Shown: in pieces, positions 55,780 through 64,000 of the stretch | How the letters are laid out: every line of letters starts with the position of its first letter | Numbering within the stretch: position 1 is the stretch's first letter | DNA from: Ostrinia nubilalis | Taxonomy: Eukaryota > Arthropoda > Insecta > Lepidoptera > Crambidae | Direction: 5' to 3' | DNA: 64,000 nucleotides | NCBI RefSeq assembly: GCF_963855985.1 | Contig: NC_087090.1 | Coordinates: 16,304,501-16,368,500, forward strand | Translations under genes and position numbers: made by a program | The notes under the pieces: generated by a model | What the model saw: only the letters and a program-made list of their open reading frames with translations | What the model was told of the DNA's origin: nothing | The model's database searches: none

Positions 55780-57345
55780 TCTGGTAGAGCGGGCGTATAT
55801 TGCGTTCTTGGGCGGGCGCGATAACGGCGCACGTTATCACCGCCGCCCAGCCGCCTATCGTCGCCGCGGCTCCATAGCTCATCCTTGAACGTTGTGTAAA
55901 GTCTAAAGCAAAACAATTATACTTTTCCTTTATCGGAGCGAGTTATCGTAAGACTGTTTTATTACAATGGGAAATTAAAATTTGTGAAAAAGAACAATGC
56001 ATGTTCTAAAAAAACTAACAAAAGTAAAAGAAATGCATTAGCATTTGTCAGACTTAACAAAAATTTACCAAAAAGATGGTATCCTGAAATATTTCAGCCT
56101 GTTAGTTCGAGACTCGAGTATATTTTTGAGAAAAAAAAAATATTTATTTATTAGGCACCACATAATTATGGTCATGAACTTCTACACTATTATATTTACT
56201 TTTAAACATCGTTATGCAAATATACGTAAAGACTTGTGAAAGTAAGGCGGGCGGGCGCGTCGCCTCGATTTTGATTCCTGGGCGGGCGCAATAGCTTGTA
56301 GCATTGCACCGAGCAGAGCACTTATCGTAGACGCACAGCCACCTACCGCAGCCTGGTTATCTATAAAACTACGCAATTATTTATCAAAGAAGCATGGTCA
56401 AAAAAAGGCAAAAAATGTACCCTATTTAGGAAGCCACTTGATTATTTCAGTAAAGCATTTTCCAGTTTATTAATAAAAGTGTCAAAAATGTTTCAAACAA
56501 TTTAAGATCCCAAACAAGTTTGCACAGCTAAAACGCAATTCCCAAACATCGGCAAACACACACGGGTTATAAAAGTAAGGCGGGCGGGCGCGATCGCGAT
56601 CCCTGGGCGGGCGCGATAAGGCTCTGTGTCACTGCACCGGTCGCAGCCTTATCGCCGCCGCGCAGCCACCTATCGTTGCTAGTTTTATCTTGAAAACTAC
56701 GCATTTATCAAAGTAGGCTAGCCAAAAAGTTAGATATAGCAGTTAAGTCTACTTCGAGATGTCACTTTAAGGCAGTTACTTACTTATTTTTATAATAAAA
56801 GTGTCTCAAGTGTGTTTCCAACGATTTAAGATTTTTTATGACCTCAAAGCAAAGTTTGAACAGCTAAAACGCAATTCCCAAACATCGGCAAACACACACG
56901 GCTTATAAAAGTAAGGCGGGCGGGCGCGATCGCGATCCCTGGGCGGGCGCGATAAGACTCTGTCTCACTGCACCGGTCGCAGCCTTATCGCCGCCGCGTA
57001 GCCGCCTATCGTTGCTAGTTTTATCTTGAAAACTACGCAATTATCAAAGTAGGCTAAGGCTAGCCAAAAAGTTAGATATAGCAGTTAACTCTACTTAAAT
57101 ATGTTAACAGTTTTTATAATAAAAAAGTCTCAAAAATGATTCCAACAATTTCAGATTTTTATGACCTCAAAGCAAAGTTTGAACAGCTAAAACGCAATTC
57201 CCAAACATCGGCAAACACACACGGCTTATAAAAGTAAGGCGGGCGGGCGCGATCGCGATCCCTGGGCGGGCGCGATAAGGCTCTGTCTCACTGCACCGGT
57301 CGCAGCCTTATCGCCGGCGCGCAGCCGCCTATCGTCGCCTGTTGT
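55780..57345. repeat. GC-rich tandem array, about 330-bp period
   Basis: AAGGCGGGCGGGCGCG begins at 56244, 56577, 56913 and 57236, with a diverged first unit near 55,780. Each full unit has an inverted pair GCGATAAGGCT...AGCCTTATCGC with about 20 bp between. The last three units also share AACGCAATTCCCAAACATCG. Confidence 0.9.
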
Positions 57346-60300
57346 ATCTCCAGGGTTTTGTGTACCGAGTCACTTTGATAAAGATGTGTTAGGTTATTGG
57401 AGTTATGAATTTTGTTTCAGATAGCTTGGGTGAAGCAAGTATTTTATTTTAGCATAAATTGTAGTAGGACTTACTTCTATGGGAAACCTACTATTTTAGA
57501 TACTTCACGACTAATATTAAGTTGTAACTTAATTGATTTAATAAAATGAAGTGACTCTCTCTTAGTAGTTTTTCATCCATAACTTTTTGTAAAATAATTA
57601 AGAAACACCTTGCAGTGCCTAATGATTAGTGATTAGTTACACTAGCATTTTTGATCACCTCAATAAAATCTTTACAGACAAAATATCGACCCCCACTAAC
57701 ATGTGATTATGTCGACCAATTAGGTAATTTTATATTTAAATATTTCTAAAGAAAACACTTTAAAAGTCATAAGTAGTCACTATTGTGGCAGAGTACTAAG
57801 AACCGAAAGATTATCTTCCTTAACTAAATACGAGTTTAACTAAAATTAGCCAGAAAGTAGTAGGAAAAGTCAGCCTTTCCGGCAGGTGGACAGAGGTGTA
57901 ACATTGTTCCCCTAAAAATAAAATTTACAGTGCTATCGTAAATCGTGCCAACTTTGACTCGGTACGAGCCCATTCAACGTCGATAAACAACAGTTTATTC
58001 ACAAGTAACATAGTTAGAATGCTACAAACAGCGAGGAAAGGCCAAACCGAGATGCGCGATCAAACTCGTGAAATGCTTATTATAAACGCACAAGAATCTT
58101 CCCTTACATCTCAATTGTAAAACAATGTTATCTATTGCAGTAAAACCCCATCAAACCAACATAAGCCTTCTTCGCACTCAATAAAGTCCACTCTTATTTG
58201 ACTGCATAGTTTTCGAAGTTACACCAAATAAGATTAAGTAAGTTCTCGTTAACAGGCGAGAGTTGGCTCTAATGTTATGCGAATAAAGTTGGAATTTGTT
58301 TAGTGGGGGGTACAGAAGGTTATTTATTAGGTAAAGGGTGGAAGAACGCCCCCTCAATGCTTTGAGAGGTCTGAATGCATCTGATGGTATCGAAACTAAA
58401 TACGTGCAAGTTAAAGGGAAAGGCATTGTGTGGGGGCACCACTTTCTCACGTTTGAGATTGATTTCGAGAAGATTTTTAATTTTAAAACATAACTGGTTT
58501 TCGATCGCGCACTTTGATGAGTCAATTCGAAATTACTATGAATAATGAAATAGAGAATGTGTGTAAGTTAATGTTTTATTTTTCTTACTACGCTTATCGT
58601 GTTATGAGGTAGGATTTATTGTCTTTTTACCAGAAAGGCCAGAAGGAATAACATAAGTTGTAAACAGTGGTAATTAATCAACTTTAGGTTAATTACAAAT
58701 TGAAAATAACTTTTTAGTAAGACCGTTTACAGGTAAAAAACTGTTTCAAGTGTCCTCCTCCGTATAAAAGTAATTTTAAGCTTGTTTATAATAATACTGA
58801 CACTTCCAATTCTAGTTTATTCTTGGGAAAGTCCAGCACTTTTTGTTTTAGCAAATCAAATGTTTACCTACAGCACTAAATTATTTTTGTTTACATTAAC
58901 TCAAGCTAATAGTAGACAGTACCCTTATCTTAAAAATGAACATTACATATTAAAAGCTTTAAGCGCTTTTTTACTGCGCTTTTATTGTCATCTGTGAACA
59001 CAACGTGGGTTCAACACTCATTATCATGAAAATCATAAAACTCTTCTTTGATCACTGAAAAAAGTTTGCATTTCTAAACAGTTTTACAGTAACAATAGGC
59101 AAAAAGATGTAAGATGTTTGTCAGTCTTTATAAAGTTTAAAAAACGTGGCGTTACTAAAGGATTGCTCTCTCTCTCTTTATTAGATATTTCATTTGTTTA
59201 AAGATTTTACAGGCAATACGAGTAGGTATACTAGTATTATGTAGCTACTTTTAATGTATTGATAGGTGGAATTTTTTTATAGTGTTTCCCAGTGCGAGCA
59301 TAGCATTGGTTTTATTTTGGAGTAAGCAGTAGTAGCAACCAGCCTCTTAAAACCATTGGTTGTCTTTTCTTTTAATTTTTTGTCAAGTGAGCAGAAAAAT
59401 GTACTGTACTATGTGTGCATGTTAATAACCCAACACGAAGATATCAAAACTTTTTCAAAGTTATTAGGTTTTATTTTTTAATAGCTTGTATGACATTGTA
59501 AAGGGTAGTCGATCCTCATACAGTTGGGTATTAGTTCCTTACAATAGGAAAAACACTAATAATTCTGAGCGTTAGCATTGTTTGGGCAGGCGAGACGTTT
59601 TTAGGCGACACGGATAGAGAAACACGAAAACAACGTGAAACGTCTTGCTAAAACTTCGAAACTTAAGAACCGGTTACAAATAATATAATTTTAGTAAATC
59701 TAAGTAGCTTTGATAAGGTGAATATTACTGAGAATTGCATGTTTTAATACACATTCTGCTTTTTTATAATATGTTAGGCTCAAATAATGTAAAAAAAATT
59801 AGACATATGTATTATTCATTACGTTACATTTTATTTATTCTGATTGAAACACTATCAATTTCTTTCTTATCCCGATGTTGACTCTAATCACTCCAATCTT
59901 TATTAATTACAATATGTTTGTTGCCAACGAAGAACCATGACTTTGAATTTACTTGTATTTTTCAATCTAACAGGTTTAATACGCCAATCGTCATCAAGAC
60001 CTGTTGTACAGGTATGTCATACTTAAAGACGTCCGACTCACACAAACATTAGCTTATTCATTAAAAGTGTACTATTTTATGTATATTGCCATGCCAAACA
60101 GTGATGGATTTACCACCAAGCTGAGTAGGCTGAAGCCTAGGGCGGCAAGCGGCAGATTTAGTTAATTTTTTTTATTTCGATACACAAAATTAAAAAAGTT
60201 ACACTCATACAAAATACGAATCTTGGAAATTGGAGAGATATTAACAGAAAATATATTTTTTATTCTACTATATCGCATCCAGCTTTGTGTATCTGCGTCC

Positions 60301-60365
60301 GAACGTGCCGTATCTCGGGGCGCGCTCACGCGGCTCTAACGATTTATTTAGTAACGCGGTAACGA
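57346..60365. other. Non-coding
   Basis: AT-rich sequence with scattered open frames of up to about 115 codons that show no domain or codon bias. No exon supported. Confidence 0.4.
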
Positions 60366-60379
60366 CGTTTGTTCAGCCA

Positions 60380-60990
60380 GCGCCACACGTCACTGTAGTG
60401 GTCCGTTTTTATCGTCGCATCGTTGCTTTTGCGATAGCCCGCAACGCTGTTTCTGCGGGACTCAAATATTGCTCAAAATTCCAGTATTTACGTCATTTTA
60501 GACTAAAACAGCTCTACGCGTCAGGAGAACGTAGGTAACTCACTATGGTGCAATGGTGGTCCGTTTTTATCGTCGCTTTTGCGATAGCCCGCAACGCCGC
60601 TTCTGCGGACTCGAATATTGCTCAAAACTTCTAGTATTTACGTCATTTAAAGCTAAAAACAGAGCAACGCTATACTAATAAACAGCGCTACACGTCAACA
60701 GAAGAACATAGGACACTATGCTATGGTGGTTCTTCGGCCGTAACGTTGCTTGTGCGGTAAACACTGAGTGACTGAATATTGCTCGAAACTTGTAGTATTT
60801 TTGCCAAGACTGTTTTATTGCTCAAAACTAATGACAGAATAACGCACATAACAGTACTTACTACACGTCCAGTTCCTGGTATTCTTTTTAAAGTCGTTTC
60901 CAACAATTCCGCAACGTTGCTTGTTGCGCCCTATAAGTCGCTAAGTGACAGAAAATTTCAGGAATCTTCAATGAAACGGCTTATTTGCTA
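60380..60990. repeat. Decaying tandem repeat, about 170-bp period
   Basis: GTGGTCCGTTTTTATCGTCG is at about 60,395 and 60,554, and GGTGGTTCTTCGGCCG is at the same phase near 60,724. Each is followed by an AATATTGCTC word (near 60,467, 60,616 and 60,774). Three diverging copies, possibly a fourth to 60,990. Confidence 0.7.
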
Positions 60991-62773
60991 ATACAGCTCC
61001 ACAAGCCCCTTTTCTCACGCTTATGTAAATGCAGTCGATTGGAGCCAATTTAAAAATTTAAATCTAAAGCTGGAGCGTTTATAAATAACTCATTTCTCAA
61101 ATCTGTTTGCTCACGGTGAACTGCTTCACCTAATTTGGTGGTACGTTATTAAAAATCAGTAAGCAAAGTATTAAAGGAATGGGATCACTTAATCGCCGCG
61201 CCGGCGGCGGGGGCACGACGAGCCAAATTGGGTGTTTACATTATGCTGAAGGACTCGGTCTTAGTGTGCCAGGTGTTTGATGGGTGTTCGCTATGAAACT
61301 GGTTTATAGCGTAAAAAAGGGTTATGAGTTTGCCATGATTAATGTGATCAAAGTCGCATCGTAGCTACTGATTGAAATGACTTTGATTTATGATTTTAGT
61401 GCCAATTTGTTGTAATGATTTGAACACAATACTTCAATCAATTGATTTGTCATTTTTTCTCTTATGATCTGATTAAATAGACTGTAATATACAGCTGATT
61501 TGAGATAAGTAAATAAGTTAAAATATTCACTTAATGAGTGTACAAATACTCGCGACAACATCAAAGAATGTGTTTTAACATTATCATCGGTTAGAGCAGA
61601 CTCATTGCATTTTCTCACCTAATTTAACCACCCTTATCTCACCGCTCCCTTATAGACATACCATCCATCGTCCCGGCTTCGTCACTTAAAATAAATTCAC
61701 ACTAAGTTACACTTAAATCAGCCAGCCTTTTAGCGGCCATATCGTTTAGCATACGCAGGTTATCGCATATGCAAATCTGTACAGTCGGGCCCTTGAATAT
61801 GTATCAAATAATGCTACCTTAACTCAAAGTAGTATGGTGGAGAGTAGATCCATATTTATGAGGCCGACTGCACCGGGAGTGTTGAGAACTCAATTTGTAA
61901 AGGTGAAGGCGGTGACATTCCTTTTTAAGATCAGCGTTGCAATTATGCATGTCAATAAATAAATGGTGTCTGAAAAATTTTCGTTTATTTTCATAGAATA
62001 ATTTGTTGTCATTTTAGTTTTCAGACTGTTTTAAGTAAAAACGAATAACTTGTGTACATAAGTTACTATTATGTTCATTATTCTAATGAATAGTTAAGTC
62101 CTTGAGGTATGTTTGCAAATTACATAACACATACAAAAGTTATTTTAAACAAGCAGCTAAAAAGAAACTAAACTTATTGCTATAATATTTATTGCTGCAA
62201 TAAGACCGCCTTTCGCTATATTCGTCGCTAACTCTTATCGAAGCAGTAGCTGCCACTTCGCTCCGTTATCACAACGTCCCCAATACTACACGAAATTTAA
62301 AAAGCCATTGTGTTATTATCTAGCGATCAGGAAACATATCTCGCGTCCGGTGTAAATAAGTGCGGACGCATTAAGGCGCGATCGCCAGGTGGCCTTCCGC
62401 CCGTTGCGCCGCCCGCCCTGTATCGCTGATAGCGCCGCTAACGGCCTCTAGCGGCCGTTAGGGGGCGTTACGGTCGCGTTAGCGCCGGCCGCTTCCTCCG
62501 CATTGTGATATGGGCCGCTTTATAAAGCGCGCGGCGTCTCTCGTAAATTTTTGGATGGTGCCGCAACGATTTTTAGTTTATCTTTAGATAGGTTTGGGAA
62601 ATATGTGTGCGCTGACCACTTACTCGTCCTAGCAAGTACTAGCAAGGCTCTTTACTACAAGTTCTAGTAGGTAATTAGATAATTTTAAAATGCATAATCG
62701 ATCACATTGTACAATCATTTGAATAAGTCTTCAGTTTCAATTTAAAATAGACTTCCAAGAGAGCACTACCGGG
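60991..62773. other. Non-coding with a CpG islet
   Basis: No gene supported. A GC-rich islet at 62,335-62,535 contains GGCGCGATCGCC, TAGCGCCGCTAACGG and related inverted words. Confidence 0.45.
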
Positions 62774-63150
62774 GCCATTAGCGCAGCACCTGAGTATATA
62801 TTCAATTAGGCGGGCGGCGCGATACTATCGCGGCAGGGCGGGCGGCCAGATAGGTGCTTCTTTACAATACAGCTAGTGCATTAAGCGCTGTTAAAATGCA
62901 CTGATATTACCACCTAAATGACCATCTTATCTTACCGATATGGGAGACACATATTCGCTATTATTTTTGTCTTTAATGAATTACTTAAATGCAATTTTGT
63001 AATTAAAAATGTGCCTATGTCGCTCTTAGATCGTAAAACCGAAGTAAAACGGGCACTATCGTAGCCATTAGCGGCGGCACCTGAGTGTATATATTCAATT
63101 AGGCGGGCGGCGCGATAGTATCGCGGAAGGGCGGGCGGCCAGATAGTTGC
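62774..63150. repeat. 290-bp direct repeat of a GC-rich block
   Basis: GCCATTAGCG at 62774 and again at 63064, each followed by ATATATTCAATTAGGCGGGC and GGGCGGGCGGCCAGATAG. Each block holds GCGATA-x-TATCGC. Confidence 0.85.
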
Positions 63151-64000
63151 CCCTTTAATACTCTGTTAACGGAAGGTCGATGGGCTTTGTTGTCGCTTGT
63201 TGCATGATTTGTTTTGTGTTTTGCACCTGCTTAGTGAAACAGCATTAAATTTTAATCATTTAAATATTTTTTGTTTTACAAGTTTCAAGATGGAGCTTTA
63301 TTACAACTTCATGAAATACGAGACGGAATAATCATAATACTATGCTCGTTATTAAAAAGAACAAAAACGAACTTAGTATTCTTTTAGTGGCAGTTTTTCT
63401 CAAACTGATGCAAGATAATGTATTTTCTACACACGTATTTAAGTTACTGATCAACACATTTAAAAACGCCCTTTAATATTTTTAGAGACTCCATTAGAAG
63501 TATCCCACTTCTTTATAGCAATAAACAAACCCGTAATCTGTATTTTAACCATAGAACAATTCGCATAATCGGTCGTTTGAGGCCCTCCGCAGTAAAACAT
63601 TACCGGGGTACAGTCGTCAACAATAAACAATAAACGTTAAGGGCGGTTAACAAAAACCGCGAGCCCTTCCGAAGGATGTTTGACTGACTCGGAAACGCCT
63701 AATTGGGACGGTTTTCTTCAGTTACAATCCTAACATTCGTGGTTAATTTTAAAACAGAGAAATAAAAACACCGTAGGTACTTTAAATATTTTTTACGATT
63801 GTGAAAACGACTTAGCGGTTAATTACAAGGACTTGAGTGTTAATTTATTTATATTTTTCAATGAATGTGTCGCAGTTAAGATCACACCATTGGCACAGCT
63901 TTTGTAATTTCGTTTTTGTAAATGTTACAATTACAAACCTCTAATCTTATAAAGTATAACCTCACTCACTATTCTTACAAAAAATCTGTTACTAGGATGC
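63151..64000. other. Non-coding
   Basis: AT-rich; no gene or repeat recognised up to the window edge. Confidence 0.4.

Overview
This is an AT-rich nuclear window from an insect, almost certainly a moth or butterfly. The repeat families are those I know from Lepidoptera: short palindromic MITEs, Jockey/RTE-type LINE tails ending in GAT repeats, a tRNA-like repeat carrying GGAATCGAACCCGC, and RTE-like tails containing CCGGCTTCGCACGGG. Most of the window is non-coding. Two short, phase-compatible exons at 13.89 kb and 20.45 kb on the + strand, together with three recursive-splice-like (ratchet) signals on the same strand, suggest that much of the window is intron of one long host gene. I cannot name that gene.

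The main feature is a nearly complete Maverick/Polinton (adintovirus-like) endogenous DNA virus at 20603..35231. It is 14,629 bp long, is flanked by a perfect 6-bp target duplication (GTTGTT), begins AG and ends CT, and has inverted terminal repeats of about 190 bp. Each end starts with a 26-9-26 terminal hairpin. On the minus strand, from right to left, it encodes a spliced acidic protein, a protein-primed family B DNA polymerase broken by a one-base frame change at an A9 run, a packaging ATPase, a DUF8207-like protein, a fibre-like protein, an integrase with a C-terminal chromodomain, a PLA2 plus pX-like minor capsid protein, an adenain-type protease, a penton-like protein, a 48-residue basic peptide, a hexon-like major capsid protein, and a DEDD-nuclease-like protein. 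A second spliced small gene lies on the + strand at the right end. The late genes form a tightly packed cluster: four junctions are ATGA stop/start overlaps, two more are overlaps of 8 and 14 nt, and one is a 2-nt gap. This is polycistron-like organisation inside an insect chromosome.

Layout. 0-4 kb: MITE and three tandem arrays. 4-13.9 kb: non-coding, with LINE tails, alternating 130-bp modules and MITEs. 13.9-20.5 kb: host exons and an intron with LINE debris and a TTTGGCAAA-rich element. 20.6-35.2 kb: the Maverick. 35.5-41 kb: nested MITEs, a fold-back element and a Jockey fragment. 44.9-47.6 kb: an element with hAT-like ends (8-bp target duplication) containing LINE debris. 47.6-64 kb: non-coding with LINE/SINE pieces and GC-rich tandem arrays built around GCGATA/TATCGC inverted motifs.

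How the element works as a unit (inferred from family knowledge): integrase and termini for insertion, polymerase for replication, ATPase, protease and capsid proteins for virion assembly, PLA2 domain for membrane passage, and two small end genes as probable regulators. Apart from the polymerase break and the unresolved polymerase start, all genes are open, so the insertion looks young.
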